DNA of 64,000 nt from positions 1,426,001 through 1,490,000 of the forward strand of contig NZ_CP133592.1 of the NCBI RefSeq assembly GCF_031312595.1. Reading direction: 5' to 3'. The notes beneath the pieces are model-generated. The model saw only the letters and a list, made by a program, of their open reading frames with translations, was not told the origin of the DNA and searched no databases. The DNA is from Methanolobus sediminis. Its GTDB lineage: Archaea > Halobacteriota > Methanosarcinia > Methanosarcinales > Methanosarcinaceae. Positions 1 to 9,628 of this stretch are shown one piece after another; position 1 is the stretch's first letter, and each line of letters begins with the position of its first letter. The position numbers and the translations under genes are program-made.

Positions 1-565
1 TTGCGACCTTCTTGATCATGTCCTTTGGGAAACCGATTGAAGTTGTTGCAACGTATGGTGCACCGTGTGCAGCCATGATTGCTGGCATGTTCTTCTTTGG
101 TCTGTTGTTTCCGAATGAAACTTTTCCTGCAGGACTTGTTGTGGTTGAAGCATTGTATGGTGTTGCACCACTTCTCTGCACACCGGTGTTCATGTAAGCT
201 TCGTTGTCGATACAGACGTAAGTGAGGTCATGTCCTCTCTCAAAGGCTCCTGAAATGGAACGCATACCGATATCCAGTGTTGCACCGTCTCCACCCATAA
301 CAAGGACCTTGGTCTTCTCCTTCTTGCCGAGTGCCTTTAGGGCAGCCTCAACACCTGAACCTACTGCAGCTGCATTCTCGAAAAGTGAGTGTACCCATGG
401 TACCTCCCATGCAGTTTCAGGGAACGGGGTGGTCATAACTTCAAGACATCCGGTTGGGTTGATGACTATACAGTCCTCTCCGGCGCCCATAAGTGCGAAC
501 TTTGCAGCCATTGCGTCACAGCAACCTGCACATCCTCTGTGTCCCGGGGCTAACAATGATTTCAT
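1..565 (-). CDS. porB: Pyruvate:ferredoxin oxidoreductase, beta subunit (partial, 3' end outside window)
   Basis: The first 188 codons are present; the C-terminus lies beyond base 1. PorB carries thiamine diphosphate and an iron-sulfur cluster in the enzyme that interconverts pyruvate and acetyl-CoA plus CO2 with ferredoxin. The N-terminus reads [20 protein letters not shown], with the cluster-ligating cysteines, and a TPP-binding stretch follows with [10 protein letters not shown] and, further on, [11 protein letters not shown]. Its ATG overlaps the porA stop codon as ATGA (562-565), and an AGGAGG-like ribosome site lies just upstream, so the start is secure. It is the last gene of porGDAB. 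Family assignment is very sure; pyruvate rather than another 2-oxoacid is inferred from the four-subunit G-D-A-B order and overall resemblance. Confidence 0.93.
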   Translation of the reverse strand, partial: MKSLLAPGHRGCAGCCDAMAAKFALMGAGEDCIVINPTGCLEVMTTPFPETAWEVPWVHSLFENAAAVGSGVEAALKALGKKEKTKVLVMGGDGATLDIGMRSISGAFERGHDLTYVCIDNEAYMNTGVQRSGATPYNASTTTSPAGKVSFGNNRPKKNMPAIMAAHGAPYVATTSIGFPKDMIKKVA

Positions 566-1776
566 AGTAGTTCCTCCTTCACATCGGTAAACTGGCTCTC
601 GATCTTGATACCTGTCTTCATGACCTCTGTGGCCTCATCGATTATCTTCTCGATTGTGTCGACCTTGATGTCACGTCCACCATGACCGATCATGTATCCT
701 ACAACAGGTATTCTGACGTCTGTGTTGTAGAGTGAGGACTTTGTTTCGGTGAAGAGTGCACCTTCGTTAAGTCCGAGTGAAATGTTCTTGTCAAGTACGA
801 CAACAACCTTTGCATCCTTGACAGCATTCTTGATAGCTTCAACAGGGAATGGCCTGAATGACCTGACCTTGAGAACACCGACCTTTACATTCCTGTCCCT
901 GAGTTTATCAATGACGTCCTTAATGGTTCCGACAATGGATCCCATTGCCATGATGATGATATCTGCATCGTCTGTTCGATACTCGTCAATAAGTCCTCCG
1001 TAGTATCTTCCGTATACGTCGTAGAATTCATTTGCTACATCCTCTATTTTCTTAAGGGCCTTCTGCATTGCCTGCTCCTGCAGGTACCTGAACTCTGTGT
1101 AGTAGTTAGGGTCTGCAAATGCTCCGAAACTTACCGGGTTCTTTGGATCAAGAACATGATCCGGTTCATAGGTAGGCAGGAATTCATCTGTAAGGTCCTG
1201 TTCAAGAAGTACAACAGGTTCGTAAACGTGTGAAAGGATAAAACCGTCCATACAGGTCATTGATGGCAGAAGTATATCCTTGTCCTCAGATATCTTGTAT
1301 GCCTGTGCGGTCATATCTGAGATTTCCTGTGTGTTCTCTGCATAGAGCTGTATCCATCCTGTGTCTCTCTGGGAGATCGCATCCTGATGGTCATTCCATA
1401 TGCTGATAGGTGCACTGACAGCCCTGTTTGCTATTGTCATCATTACAGGCAGTCTCATACCAGCTACGTTGAAGAGTACCTCGTGCATGAGTTCAAGACC
1501 CTGTGATGTTGTTGCAGAGTAGCATCTTGCTCCGGCGGCTGAAGAACCTACAAGTGCTGAGAGTGCTGAGAACTCAGATTCCACATTGATGTATTCACAG
1601 TTTGGTATCTCACCGTCTGCCATGAATTGTGAGAGGTCCTCGACAATATGGGTCTGTGGTGTAATTGGATATGCTGAAATAACGTTTGGTCTGCAGACCT
1701 TTACTGCATGTGCAACAGCATATGATCCTTCGACAACGACCATCTTGCTCTTATCAAGTTTATTCTCTGGTGCCAT
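562..1776 (-). CDS. porA: Pyruvate:ferredoxin oxidoreductase, alpha subunit
   Basis: The 404-residue alpha subunit holds the pyrimidine-binding part of the TPP site and the substrate pocket. The N-terminal segment [12 protein letters not shown] followed by [16 protein letters not shown] is the classic signature of archaeal 2-oxoacid:ferredoxin oxidoreductase alpha chains, and [12 protein letters not shown] is the usual active-site loop region. Length is normal for PorA. The ATG directly abuts the porD stop codon (TAAATG) and the 3' end overlaps porB by four bases, so the subunits are made in step. In methanogens the enzyme serves acetyl-CoA use for biosynthesis, or pyruvate oxidation. A short decayed-looking copy of the N-terminal motif occurs far away at 41563-41715. 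Confidence 0.95.
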   Translation of the reverse strand: MAPENKLDKSKMVVVEGSYAVAHAVKVCRPNVISAYPITPQTHIVEDLSQFMADGEIPNCEYINVESEFSALSALVGSSAAGARCYSATTSQGLELMHEVLFNVAGMRLPVMMTIANRAVSAPISIWNDHQDAISQRDTGWIQLYAENTQEISDMTAQAYKISEDKDILLPSMTCMDGFILSHVYEPVVLLEQDLTDEFLPTYEPDHVLDPKNPVSFGAFADPNYYTEFRYLQEQAMQKALKKIEDVANEFYDVYGRYYGGLIDEYRTDDADIIIMAMGSIVGTIKDVIDKLRDRNVKVGVLKVRSFRPFPVEAIKNAVKDAKVVVVLDKNISLGLNEGALFTETKSSLYNTDVRIPVVGYMIGHGGRDIKVDTIEKIIDEATEVMKTGIKIESQFTDVKEELL

Positions 1777-2037
1777 TTACTTCTCCTCCAGAACCATTGT
1801 GATTGCGTCTTTTGGACACTCGTTTGCACAGATTCCGCAACCCTTGCAGAATTCATAGTCAAACTCAAAGAATCCGTCATCTCTTGGGTTTATTGAACTG
1901 TCAGGGCAAAGAAGCTCACATAATTTGCATTTAATGCATTTGTCGTAATCATAAACCGGCTTGAAAGTTCTCCATCCACCAGTCTTGTTTACTCTGGTTG
2001 TGCCTGCCTCGCAGACTCCACCTGGAAGAATCTTCAT
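1777..2037 (-). CDS. porD: Pyruvate:ferredoxin oxidoreductase, delta (ferredoxin-like) subunit
   Basis: This 86-residue protein is a two-cluster ferredoxin: [12 protein letters not shown] near residue 35 and [12 protein letters not shown] near residue 64 each provide a CxxCxxCxxxC(P) ligand set for a 4Fe-4S cluster. In the POR complex it passes electrons from the TPP site to soluble ferredoxin. The start overlaps the porG stop by four bases (ATGA, 2034-2037) and the gene runs straight into porA, confirming a translationally coupled operon. The roughly 30 residues before the first cluster ([19 protein letters not shown]) are typical of PorD. Confidence 0.95.
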   Translation of the reverse strand: MKILPGGVCEAGTTRVNKTGGWRTFKPVYDYDKCIKCKLCELLCPDSSINPRDDGFFEFDYEFCKGCGICANECPKDAITMVLEEK

Positions 2038-2582
2038 TTCTTAGCCTCCTTCATCATATTGTATGCTTCCTGGATAGCTTCAGCGTTCCTTTCTCCGACC
2101 TTACCAGGGAACCTTTCCTTAACAGCTTCCATGATTGATTCTGGCTCAATTTCGCCTGTTGCCCCTGCAAAAGCGCCCAGAAGGACTGTGTTAACGATAG
2201 GTCTTCCAATAATGTCCAGTGCGATCTTTGTTGCATTGACAGTCATTATCTTTGCCTTGGTGTCGAGGTCAAACGTGTCAGCATCAAAGTCACTGTTAAT
2301 GATAAGTATGCCATCTTCCTTGAGACCGCTTGCAACGTCGACTACTTCAAGGAGTGTAGGGTCCTGTACAATAACGTAATCAGGTTCGTAGATCTGGCTT
2401 CTGAGCCTGATTGGTTCATTGTTGATCCTTGTGAATGCCTGGACCGGTGCACCCCTTCTCTCGACTCCGAATGCAGGGAAGGCCTGGCTGAATTTACCAT
2501 CTGCAAAAGCAGCGACGGCCAGAAGTTCAGCAGCTGTGACAGAGCCCTGCCCACCTCGACCGTGTATGCGTATTTCTTTCAT
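2034..2582 (-). CDS. porG: Pyruvate:ferredoxin oxidoreductase, gamma subunit
   Basis: This is the 182-residue gamma subunit, first gene of the operon. It shows the N-terminal motif [19 protein letters not shown] and [16 protein letters not shown], both hallmarks of the gamma domain of 2-oxoacid:ferredoxin oxidoreductases, followed by [16 protein letters not shown]. Length is normal. The 270 bases upstream are AT-rich; a TATA-like GATATATTTG on the minus strand near 2625 would start transcription roughly 20 bases before the ATG. The four POR genes are thus expected on one mRNA in the order G, D, A, B. Confidence 0.94.
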   Translation of the reverse strand: MKEIRIHGRGGQGSVTAAELLAVAAFADGKFSQAFPAFGVERRGAPVQAFTRINNEPIRLRSQIYEPDYVIVQDPTLLEVVDVASGLKEDGILIINSDFDADTFDLDTKAKIMTVNATKIALDIIGRPIVNTVLLGAFAGATGEIEPESIMEAVKERFPGKVGERNAEAIQEAYNMMKEAKK

Positions 2583-2853
2583 CTAGAATTCTCCATAAAC
2601 CATGTGTAATAATAGATATAACAAATATATCCGATTTTCATGTACGTTTTTATCGGCAAACATCGCGCGTTAGGTGTCGAAAAACAATACCATAAAAAGA
2701 TAAGTTTTTTCGTCAACTGACGTTAAATGCAATGTTTAATTGTGTAGAATCGATTAATTACTATTTAGTCTTTCGGTAATTTACGGTGTTAATACGCCAT
2801 AAATTAATAAAAATAAGTATATTAAAATCACATAAATTGATTTATAAATGATA
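2583..2853. other. AT-rich intergenic region, por promoter side
   Basis: It holds the likely por promoter (TATA-like element near 2625, minus strand) and the 3' flank of the dihydrouridine synthase gene. No open reading frame, tRNA or convincing hairpin was seen in the remainder. Confidence 0.5.
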
Positions 2854-3810
2854 TCATACGGCATGTTTGCACATTTCATCAAGACTTTCCAAAATCTCTC
2901 CAATGGTTTTTGAGCTGGCAATACTTCTCCTTATATGTCTGCCATTTCTCATCCCACGGGTGAACCATTGTGCTTGCGCCTTTATGTTGACGGTATGCAT
3001 CAAATCATATTCTTCCAAAAGCCCAAAATACTCTCTCAGGTCAGTAATTCTCTGGCTGCATTCCTTATATTCCAGCATTTCACCCTTTTCAAGGTAGTGA
3101 GAAATTCTCCTGAAAAGGAAAGGATTACCCATTGCGGCCCTGCCGATCATTATCCCGTCACATTCGGTATAATCCAGCACCTGCCTGGCTGAAGTCTCAT
3201 CAATTATATCGCCGTTAGCAATAACAGGGATACTGAGTTCCTGCTTTATTTTTTTCACATAGGAATGGTCAGCTTTTCCGGAATACTGCTGTTGCCTTGT
3301 CCTTCCATGAACAGTCAATGCATCTGCTCCTGCATCTTCTATCAGGTGTGCGATCTCCAGGGTTTTTTCCATATCTTCAAGAATACGTATCTTTGCGGTC
3401 ACAGGAGTTGACAGATTCTCTACGAGTCCTGTAACGATCTCATGAATAAGGTTCGGCGACCTTAGAAGCGCAGAACCGCACCCGTCTTTTGTCAGGAGTT
3501 TTGCAGGACAACCAAAATTGATATCGATGATCTCAGGCTGGTATATCTTTTCTATCTTTAGAGCTGCTTCCGTCATATTTTCGGCAGAGTTCCCAAAGAT
3601 CTGAATCCCAAGAGGCCGTTCTTCTTCGCAGCTCATTCCACGGTTAATGCTTTTCTCATTCTCGTATATGACAGCATCCGAGCTTATCATTTCAGAGTAC
3701 GTGAGTGATGCACCGTATTTTTTGCACATGAGACGGAACGGCAGATTTGTCACATTGGACATTGGTGCAAGCAGGATATTTCCGGGAATCTTGATATCAG
3801 CAATTTTCAT
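2854..3810 (-). CDS. tRNA-dihydrouridine synthase (Dus family)
   Basis: A 318-residue FMN-dependent TIM-barrel enzyme that reduces uridine to dihydrouridine in tRNA. Visible family marks are LLAPMSNVTNLPFR at the N-terminus, the catalytic cysteine region INFGCPAKLLTKDGCGSALL near residue 100, ALTVHGRTRQQQYSG, a conserved IPVIANGDI, and the phosphate-binding DGIMIGRAAMGNPFLF. Length is usual for archaeal Dus. A strong TATA element (3835-3846) sits so close to the ATG that the message may have almost no leader. Which uridine is modified cannot be told from sequence alone. Confidence 0.93.
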   Translation of the reverse strand: MKIADIKIPGNILLAPMSNVTNLPFRLMCKKYGASLTYSEMISSDAVIYENEKSINRGMSCEEERPLGIQIFGNSAENMTEAALKIEKIYQPEIIDINFGCPAKLLTKDGCGSALLRSPNLIHEIVTGLVENLSTPVTAKIRILEDMEKTLEIAHLIEDAGADALTVHGRTRQQQYSGKADHSYVKKIKQELSIPVIANGDIIDETSARQVLDYTECDGIMIGRAAMGNPFLFRRISHYLEKGEMLEYKECSQRITDLREYFGLLEEYDLMHTVNIKAQAQWFTRGMRNGRHIRRSIASSKTIGEILESLDEMCKHAV

Positions 3811-3834
3811 GGGAATGTCCTATCGAAGGGTATA

Positions 3835-3846
3835 CTAATATATAAG
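3835..3846 (-). promoter_or_regulatory. TATA box of the dihydrouridine synthase gene
   Basis: On the minus strand this reads CTTATATATTAG. With transcription starting about 25 bases downstream, the start would fall near 3815, only some five bases before the ATG at 3810, which suggests a nearly leaderless mRNA. Confidence 0.5.
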
Positions 3847-3936
3847 CAGGATGTATGGAAAAATCTATAAAATCACTGGAAATTGACTTTTAACACTTAT
3901 CCTTTACTAACTTAATAAAAGAAGACAGGTTCATTT

Positions 3937-4473
3937 ATGACTAAGATTTTAGCTTTTGTTGGAATGCCGGCCTCAGGCAAATCAGAGGCAGCATCTGTTC
4001 TGCGCCAGAAAGGTATCACTGTTATCAATATGGGAGATGTCATCAGGGAAGAGGTTGTGCGCAGAGGGCTTGAGCCAACCGATGCCAATACAGGTGGAGT
4101 AGGAACAGACCTGCGTGAGAATGAAGGCAGGGATGCTGTTGCAAAAAGATGTATCCCGAAGATCCAGGCTGCAAATGAGGATTTCATTGGAATCGATGGA
4201 GTTCGCAGCGTTCCTGAAGTAGAGAGATTCAAAGAGGCTTTTGGCTCAGATTTCACTCTTGTTTCCGTAGATTCTCCTCTTGAAATAAGGTTCAATCGTG
4301 TGCTTGCCCGCAAGAGAAGCGATGACATGAAAGATATTAGTGAACTTAAGATCAGGGACGACCGCGAACTTGGCTGGGGAATGGGCGAAGCAATGGAAAT
4401 TGCAGACGTTGTTGTTGCGAACAATGGCACCCTTGATGAGTTCAGGGACAAGATCATGGCACTTGTGAAGTAA
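3937..4473 (+). CDS. UPF0200-family P-loop nucleotide kinase-like protein
   Basis: A 178-residue P-loop protein starting MTKILAFVGMPASGKSE, in which GMPASGKS is the Walker A motif; the fold resembles dephospho-CoA and adenylate kinases. Later conserved parts are INMGDVIREEV, DGVRSVPEVERF and VLARKRSDD. It belongs to the archaeal UPF0200 family, whose substrate I do not know. The next gene codes for UPF0201; in some archaea, as I recall, the two are fused in one protein, so the pair probably acts together, perhaps on a nucleotide or RNA. The gap to the next gene is 73 bases. Confidence 0.88.
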   Translation: MTKILAFVGMPASGKSEAASVLRQKGITVINMGDVIREEVVRRGLEPTDANTGGVGTDLRENEGRDAVAKRCIPKIQAANEDFIGIDGVRSVPEVERFKEAFGSDFTLVSVDSPLEIRFNRVLARKRSDDMKDISELKIRDDRELGWGMGEAMEIADVVVANNGTLDEFRDKIMALVK

Positions 4474-4546
4474 GGAACAGGTATAAGGAATAGTTTTTAG
4501 AAATAATTCCATAAAACTTGCAGTAATAACCGGCAGGAAAGTTATC

Positions 4547-4990
4547 ATGATAAAAGTTACAGTTTCAGCAGTCGTGAACCCTACAGAGAGCAAGGACAAA
4601 GTTTTCTCAGCTCTGGAACAGCTTTTCCCTGAGATAGATTTTGATTACGAGGAAAGCTCAGAGTACAGCGGTAAGTTCACCGGAGAGAGTGATATCTATG
4701 CGCTGAAGGATATTCACTTCAAGATAAGAGAGGAAGAGATAATCGATACTTCACGCACAAGACTTAATGTCGGTCGGTCAGAGGACGGCCTGTCAACTTC
4801 TTTTATCATCAGCAAGCAGGTTGCGACCGTTGGCCGCCTGAATTATCCTGCACATGAAGAACCTCTTGGTTCTATTAATGTTACCGTAACAGCCGATAAT
4901 GAAGGAGAAATGCAAAGGTTCTACGACTGGCTGACACCTCCAACAGAAGATGGTGTTCCTGATTTTGAAATGAATATAAAGGACGTTTAA
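4547..4990 (+). CDS. UPF0201 family protein
   Basis: A 147-residue archaeal protein of the UPF0201 family. It begins IKVTVSAVVNPTESKDKVFSA and contains DTSRTRLNVGRSEDGLSTSF and QVATVGRLNYP, a pattern of alternating strands and helices like a small RNA-binding or ligand-binding alpha/beta domain. There are no obvious catalytic motifs. It follows the UPF0200 kinase-like gene and its stop is one base before the ATG of the TIM-barrel gene at 4992, so the three form an operon. Function is unknown; the conserved pairing with UPF0200 is the best clue. Confidence 0.88.
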   Translation: MIKVTVSAVVNPTESKDKVFSALEQLFPEIDFDYEESSEYSGKFTGESDIYALKDIHFKIREEEIIDTSRTRLNVGRSEDGLSTSFIISKQVATVGRLNYPAHEEPLGSINVTVTADNEGEMQRFYDWLTPPTEDGVPDFEMNIKDV

Positions 4991-4991
4991 T

Positions 4992-5765
4992 ATGGATGTC
5001 AGGAACCTGAGTTTTTCATCACGTGCAGCAGTTGGTGACCAGTTCAACTGGGCTTACGAACTTGAGGATATGGGATACGCTGGCTGGGAAATTGTCCAGG
5101 AAGGCTCACAGACCCTTAGTGATGAGAATATCCATCTGGTACGTGAGATATCCGAAACAACAAACCTTACTCTTACAATGCACCTGCCGTTCTCTGATAT
5201 GAACCTCGCAGGTCTCAATAAGGGCATTCATGACGAGATTATGCGTCAGATGAAGAAATGTCTTGACATGGGTTCTGATTTTGTGAACCTTGCTGTGGTT
5301 CACCCGGGTTATCTTTCCCCATACGGAAGTCAGGTTCAGGACCAGGCCTGGAAGAAGAATGTTGAGTCAATCCAGCAACTTTGCGATTGTGCAGCAGACA
5401 TGGGAATCGTAATTGCAGTTGAGAATATGCCCAGGATGCCAAAGATCTACGGCATGAACCCCGATGAGATGCTGGTTATTCTGAAAGATGTCAACAGGGA
5501 AAATGCCGGAATTACTCTTGATGTAGGCCACGCCAATACTAATGGATTTGTTGATGAGTTCGTGGAAAAGTGCCTCGGAAAGATCAAACACATGCACATC
5601 CACGATAACCATGGAAAACGTGATGAGCACCTTCCTCTGGGACAGGGAACCGTAGACTGGAAAAAGTTCATGGAAAGCATTTCAGGTTACAAAGGTATGA
5701 TGGTCACTGAAATGATGAATCTCGATGAGGGCAGGCAGTGTATTGAGTTTTTGAAAAGTCTCTGA
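4992..5765 (+). CDS. Sugar phosphate isomerase/epimerase-like TIM barrel (AP endonuclease 2 family)
   Basis: A 257-residue xylose-isomerase-like TIM barrel. Metal-binding strands can be followed in order: TMHLPFSDMNLA, LAVVHPGYLSP, IAVENMPRMP, ITLDVGHANTNG, MHIHDNHGKRDEHLPLGQG and MVTEMMNL. These are the His, Glu and Asp ligand positions of the family, which includes endonuclease IV, sugar epimerases and isomerases. The short length and the HIHDNHGKRDEHLPLG motif are typical of archaeal sugar phosphate isomerase/epimerase proteins rather than true endonuclease IV. The substrate is unknown. Its start is one base past the UPF0201 stop, so it is translated from the same message. Confidence 0.85.
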   Translation: MDVRNLSFSSRAAVGDQFNWAYELEDMGYAGWEIVQEGSQTLSDENIHLVREISETTNLTLTMHLPFSDMNLAGLNKGIHDEIMRQMKKCLDMGSDFVNLAVVHPGYLSPYGSQVQDQAWKKNVESIQQLCDCAADMGIVIAVENMPRMPKIYGMNPDEMLVILKDVNRENAGITLDVGHANTNGFVDEFVEKCLGKIKHMHIHDNHGKRDEHLPLGQGTVDWKKFMESISGYKGMMVTEMMNLDEGRQCIEFLKSL

Positions 5766-5830
5766 TCACTGAACCTGAAAAGTGCCTGCCAAGAATAAAA
5801 ATAAGCTAATTTCTTTTCTGTTTTTAAAAT

Positions 5831-6001
5831 CTACTCGTCCAGCCTGCCGTGCCTGCGGTCTATATCGTCGAGCTGGTCAAGCATTTTGCGCACGGCTGTC
5901 CTTATGGCATCAGCTTGTGTGACGAACTTCTTGTTATCTCCGACATGTTTGTTGAGGTCGTCAAGAAGCTCCTGGGGAATGTCAAGACTCACTTTTGGCA
6001 T
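5831..6001 (-). CDS. Ribbon-helix-helix (CopG/Arc-type) DNA-binding protein
   Basis: A 56-residue protein starting MPKVSLDIPQELLDDLNKHV, followed by VTQADAIRTAVRKMLDQL: one beta strand and two helices, the ribbon-helix-helix fold of small dimeric repressors. I prefer the ATG at 6001 (MPKVSL) to the one seven codons upstream because the family starts at that strand, and a strong AAAGGTGAAAC ribosome site lies just before it. The C-terminus (DDIDRRHGRLDE) is charged. It stands alone between the TIM-barrel operon and tRNA-Lys; it could regulate itself or genes elsewhere. No toxin partner is seen next to it. Confidence 0.82.
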   Translation of the reverse strand: MPKVSLDIPQELLDDLNKHVGDNKKFVTQADAIRTAVRKMLDQLDDIDRRHGRLDE

Positions 6002-6132
6002 TGTTTCACCTTTTTGAATCAAATAAAATTCAAAGATAGATAAGGCTAATGGAATGTTATCAGAACAGCAATCAAAAAAGATAGCAATTGCTATAAGACA
6101 ATTGATGCTATCAGAAAAGAGATTGTAAGATG

Positions 6133-6206
6133 CGAGCCGGAAGGGAGTTGAACCCCTGGCCTACGGATTAAGAGTCCGTCGCTCTGCCTGGCTAAGCTAC
6201 CGGCCC
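6133..6206 (-). tRNA. tRNA-Lys (anticodon CTT)
   Basis: The minus strand folds as a 74-base cloverleaf. The acceptor GGGCCGG pairs with CCGGCTC, the anticodon stem ACGGA/TCCGT encloses loop CTCTTAA with anticodon CTT (reads AAG), and the T arm AGGGG-TTCAACT-CCCTT is standard. The discriminator base is G. CCA is not encoded and there is no intron. Confidence 0.95.
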
Positions 6207-6290
6207 GCGTTGTCATGCTCAGTTGAGCGAGACTCCCATACGTACTAGCCTCATATATACGTTTCGGTAAAAAGCAGTTTGACATGAAAA

Positions 6291-8117
6291 TCAAACATGC
6301 TTCACAACACACCTTGAGAGTCCCATAATCTCAACCATATCACTGTTATCAGGGCTCTGCACAATCATTTGTCCTTTTTTCAGGTAAGGAATACGCTTCT
6401 CAAATTCTTTTTTAACCTTCATGGTACTGATTGCCGCATCGTTACTGAGATTGAGGATTATGCGCGTGTTGATCTGCTTGAAGATGGTATCGTCAATATC
6501 CTGCGGATCCTGGGTAATAAGGAATAATCCAAGTCCTTCTTTTCTTCCCTGGCGAGCAGCATCTGCAAACTTGGAGATTAGTCTTCTTGAGTGTTCTCCA
6601 CCTGCCTTTGCAAGATAGCGGTGAGCTTCATCAAGTCCCAGGATTATCGGAGTTTCCTTAACTGCAGCCTCACCGGAAGTGTTCAGTTTGTTATCCACTA
6701 TTGTACTCATCAAAGTGAGGGTAATGATGTCACGTATGCGTGAGTTTGTGATATACTCGGTTGGGAACACACTAACCTGTCCGGGCTTGAATATCTGTCC
6801 GAGAATCTCACTTATCGGCCTTGCAGGCTGGTCAAACACTCTTGCAAGAGCACGGTTCTTTACCCTGCGCACGATACCATCATAGGAAGATTCGTGTATC
6901 TTTCCGCTTTCAACATACAGGTCTCTGGTCACATCGTTGTCGATAAAGTCCATGAAGCCACTGTAAGTGTGTTGTCCGGGTTTCTTGAAATAATCTTCAA
7001 GCAGCAGGTCAACTCCAACATACTGCAACTCTGTCATTCCTACTGGTGCTATGAGCCACGAATTATTCTGCACCATTTCAAAGGGAATGGTAAACTCTAT
7101 TTGCTCTGCTCTGGACCTGCCAGTGTAAGCTTCACCATTGATTTTTGCAACAAAGGTTTTTGTATTCTTGCAGGCACCGAAATTAACTTTTTCAGCTCTG
7201 AATTTGAAGTCATCATCATCTGTGATCTCAGGATTGTCCTCAAAAAGCTGAGAATACTCATCCTGAGGGTCCATAATCACAAGACAGGGATTTCTCCTCT
7301 CCTCAGAACCACGGAGCTTGTAACGGTTATTCTCACTCATGAACTGACGCAGCAGGTTCTTTGTGAGGAAAGTCTTTCCCGTACCTGTGCTTCCGCAGAC
7401 TAACATGTGCCTGAAGATCAGTGGGTCACCCATTGAGTAATCGTTTCTAAGGTAATAGGGAACTGTAGGAGGAACAGCATGAGTCTTGACAAGTTCCCCA
7501 CCAACACTCAGTTGTCCCATAAAAATTCCTTCCTCAGGAATATTGAGACCTGTCTGTATCTTCTTTTTATCAGTTACAGGAAAAATGGGAGTATTTGGCC
7601 GTGGTATCCTGTCGCTCATTCTCCTGTCAAGGCTGTTTCCTTTGCTCTTTGACTCGTAAAGGATGCAAATAGGGTCAAGATAAGCTAGGAACTTGTAGTC
7701 AACCTCATCTGTTGTATTTGATTGTAGCATCCTGCGTGAGTGAATCTCGGTTGCATCGTCTACAGCATATTCCTGAAGGTACTGGAGTTTCCATATCCTT
7801 GCAAAAAGGTCTTCATCTCCATATGGAACCATGACATAGGTTCCAAGTCTCACTTTCTGACGGTGTGATGTTGTAATATATCCGGTAATTCTTGCACCGG
7901 CTTCTGTGATCTCCAGCGGGTCGATTCCTGTGGTTATTATACCGAATGCCTCATCTGAAACTCCATTCTGCATGTATGTCTTGCTATTTGTTTCAGGCAC
8001 AAGTTCCTCAAAATCATCTTCTTCCTTTGCACTCGGTTTTTTGTCGTTTGCCGGAATCTCAATATCCAGCTCATCATCCATGTCGCCTGCAAAAGAAAGT
8101 ATGTCCTTATCTCTCAT
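6291..8117 (-). CDS. herA: HerA-type bipolar DNA helicase/translocase ATPase
   Basis: A roughly 608-residue HerA/FtsK-superfamily ATPase. The N-terminal HAS-barrel-like part (around residues 60-190) is followed by Walker A GSTGTGKT near residue 245, a Walker B-like PIILGLDEAHRYLAKAGGEHS near 500, and a sensor region GLGLFLITQDPQDIDDTIFKQ with the arginine-bearing NTRIILNL. HerA forms a hexamer that works with the NurA nuclease, encoded just upstream, in resecting DNA double-strand breaks together with Mre11-Rad50. The start overlaps the nurA 3' end; ATG codons at 8126 and 8117 are both possible and I chose the inner one without strong proof. About 85 bases separate its end from tRNA-Lys. Confidence 0.92.
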   Translation of the reverse strand: MRDKDILSFAGDMDDELDIEIPANDKKPSAKEEDDFEELVPETNSKTYMQNGVSDEAFGIITTGIDPLEITEAGARITGYITTSHRQKVRLGTYVMVPYGDEDLFARIWKLQYLQEYAVDDATEIHSRRMLQSNTTDEVDYKFLAYLDPICILYESKSKGNSLDRRMSDRIPRPNTPIFPVTDKKKIQTGLNIPEEGIFMGQLSVGGELVKTHAVPPTVPYYLRNDYSMGDPLIFRHMLVCGSTGTGKTFLTKNLLRQFMSENNRYKLRGSEERRNPCLVIMDPQDEYSQLFEDNPEITDDDDFKFRAEKVNFGACKNTKTFVAKINGEAYTGRSRAEQIEFTIPFEMVQNNSWLIAPVGMTELQYVGVDLLLEDYFKKPGQHTYSGFMDFIDNDVTRDLYVESGKIHESSYDGIVRRVKNRALARVFDQPARPISEILGQIFKPGQVSVFPTEYITNSRIRDIITLTLMSTIVDNKLNTSGEAAVKETPIILGLDEAHRYLAKAGGEHSRRLISKFADAARQGRKEGLGLFLITQDPQDIDDTIFKQINTRIILNLSNDAAISTMKVKKEFEKRIPYLKKGQMIVQSPDNSDMVEIMGLSRCVVKHV

Positions 8118-9390
8118 CCTTCTCATCCCATCTTATGCTGTTGTAATTAGTATCAATCTTTGAATTCCTGAATCTGTCTATGATATTCTTCCGTTCAGGC
8201 ACCGGTATCTTTGCTATTGAATCTGCCTTTGACAGTGTCTTTGGTATTCCGTTAAGTGCCAGGTCGTAGAGCACTTTTCTTGTCATCCGGTTTCTCAGTT
8301 CCTCGTTCTTCACCAATCCATAAGGTGATTCGATTTTAAAGATCGTGTTAAGCTTTGGGACATATGCCATGAAGAAACTGAGGGCATAATCCTCTGCATC
8401 GAATTTGCTGCTGGCCATTTCAGCAACAAGAGGTGATGTTGATTTCAACATCTTTTCATAGAACTGGTTTGGCTGCACGAACCAGTTGGTATAAGTGATA
8501 TATTTTTCAGCTTCTTTCCTCTTCATTCCGGTTCTTTCAAGTGACAATGCGTTCTTGAAAAATTGTGCATCTACAAGCCACGGAAGGTCAAGTTCAGGCT
8601 CCTGCTTTCTCAGTGCCAGCATGATCTGCATGTCCTCCGGGTTCTTTACAAAACCCACCAGAGGCTTCATGTTCTCAATATGATGGTCCATTATGTCGAT
8701 GTAATTCTGAATGATCTTCCTGCTGCTGGGATCGATGCTAATATCCACATCTTCGGAATTGACCACCATCCAGTACATTATTCTTTTAGGATAAATGGGA
8801 CCATCCATTATGAAAAAATCATCATTTCCAATGCTTTCAAGCATCCATAATATGTGCTCAGATTCTGAAAGATAGAGGGCGATGTCGTGTAATATGTCAG
8901 TGACTTTTTTATTGAGAAGTCCGGGTTGTACTCGAATTATCTTTTTTCTTCCACAGCCACCGTCAAAAGATTCCCAGTCATGGCTGGTATTAAGATATAC
9001 CTTATCGCTCAAAGTGTAAGCCGCTGCAACAATGGTTCTTTTACTATGGATATCAAGGTCAGTGGGTGTACAGGCTATTGCACAATGGCAGAAATCGATA
9101 TACAGCCCATTATCAAATGTCTTGGCAGTAGTGCTTCCACTGTCGCAGGAATAAGAGACAGGATATGGGTCTTCAGATTGCAGCATTTTCTCTATGCTTG
9201 CTTTTCCACGTCTGACAGGTCCTATTGACTTTAAAACCACCTTGTCATTGTATTCAAGTTTCCTGAGCCTTTCAAGTATATTTCTCACTTTTTCATTATC
9301 ATCGCTGTCGTTATCATCTTTTTTGAAACATTTATCGATGCGGTCGACGATTTCATGTATCTCTTTTATGTGAACCGGCTCAAGGGTCAT
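8107..9390 (-). CDS. nurA: NurA 5'-3' nuclease, DNA double-strand break repair
   Basis: A NurA-domain nuclease of about 427 residues. The family metal-binding marks are visible: YSCDSGSTTAKTFDNGLYIDF (catalytic aspartate), FFIMDGPIYP, and KPLVGFVKNPED, plus a C-terminal basic region. NurA and HerA act as one resection machine, and the two genes overlap here, as in most archaea. The open frame extends to 9462, but I start at the ATG at 9390 (MTLEPVHIKEI) because the extra 24 residues are hydrophobic and unlike the family. No clear ribosome site precedes either start. The N-terminal 80 residues are charged and perhaps coiled. Confidence 0.88.
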   Translation of the reverse strand: MTLEPVHIKEIHEIVDRIDKCFKKDDNDSDDNEKVRNILERLRKLEYNDKVVLKSIGPVRRGKASIEKMLQSEDPYPVSYSCDSGSTTAKTFDNGLYIDFCHCAIACTPTDLDIHSKRTIVAAAYTLSDKVYLNTSHDWESFDGGCGRKKIIRVQPGLLNKKVTDILHDIALYLSESEHILWMLESIGNDDFFIMDGPIYPKRIMYWMVVNSEDVDISIDPSSRKIIQNYIDIMDHHIENMKPLVGFVKNPEDMQIMLALRKQEPELDLPWLVDAQFFKNALSLERTGMKRKEAEKYITYTNWFVQPNQFYEKMLKSTSPLVAEMASSKFDAEDYALSFFMAYVPKLNTIFKIESPYGLVKNEELRNRMTRKVLYDLALNGIPKTLSKADSIAKIPVPERKNIIDRFRNSKIDTNYNSIRWDEKDER

Positions 9391-9628
9391 GCTAGGAAAT
9401 AGTATCTGAATGATAATATTATTTTGGATTGAGTATTGAATTATAGCTCTAAAGGTAGACAAATTATCATTATCTTAACTCAACTTAATTTTGAATTTCA
9501 TATTGGTTTCTGGTAAAATAGCTATCAATAGATTCTGTTAAATCATAGTAGGTAAATAAAATTGATTAAACATAAAATGGATTTTTTGAAAACCCTTATA
9601 TAGTTACCATAATAAGAGTAATATCACG

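Noticed and set aside
222-590. Plus-strand frame over porB/porA
   Set aside because: Antisense to two certain genes and without family likeness.
9391-9462. Extending nurA to the upstream start at 9462
   Set aside because: The extra residues are hydrophobic, unlike NurA, and no ribosome site supports it.
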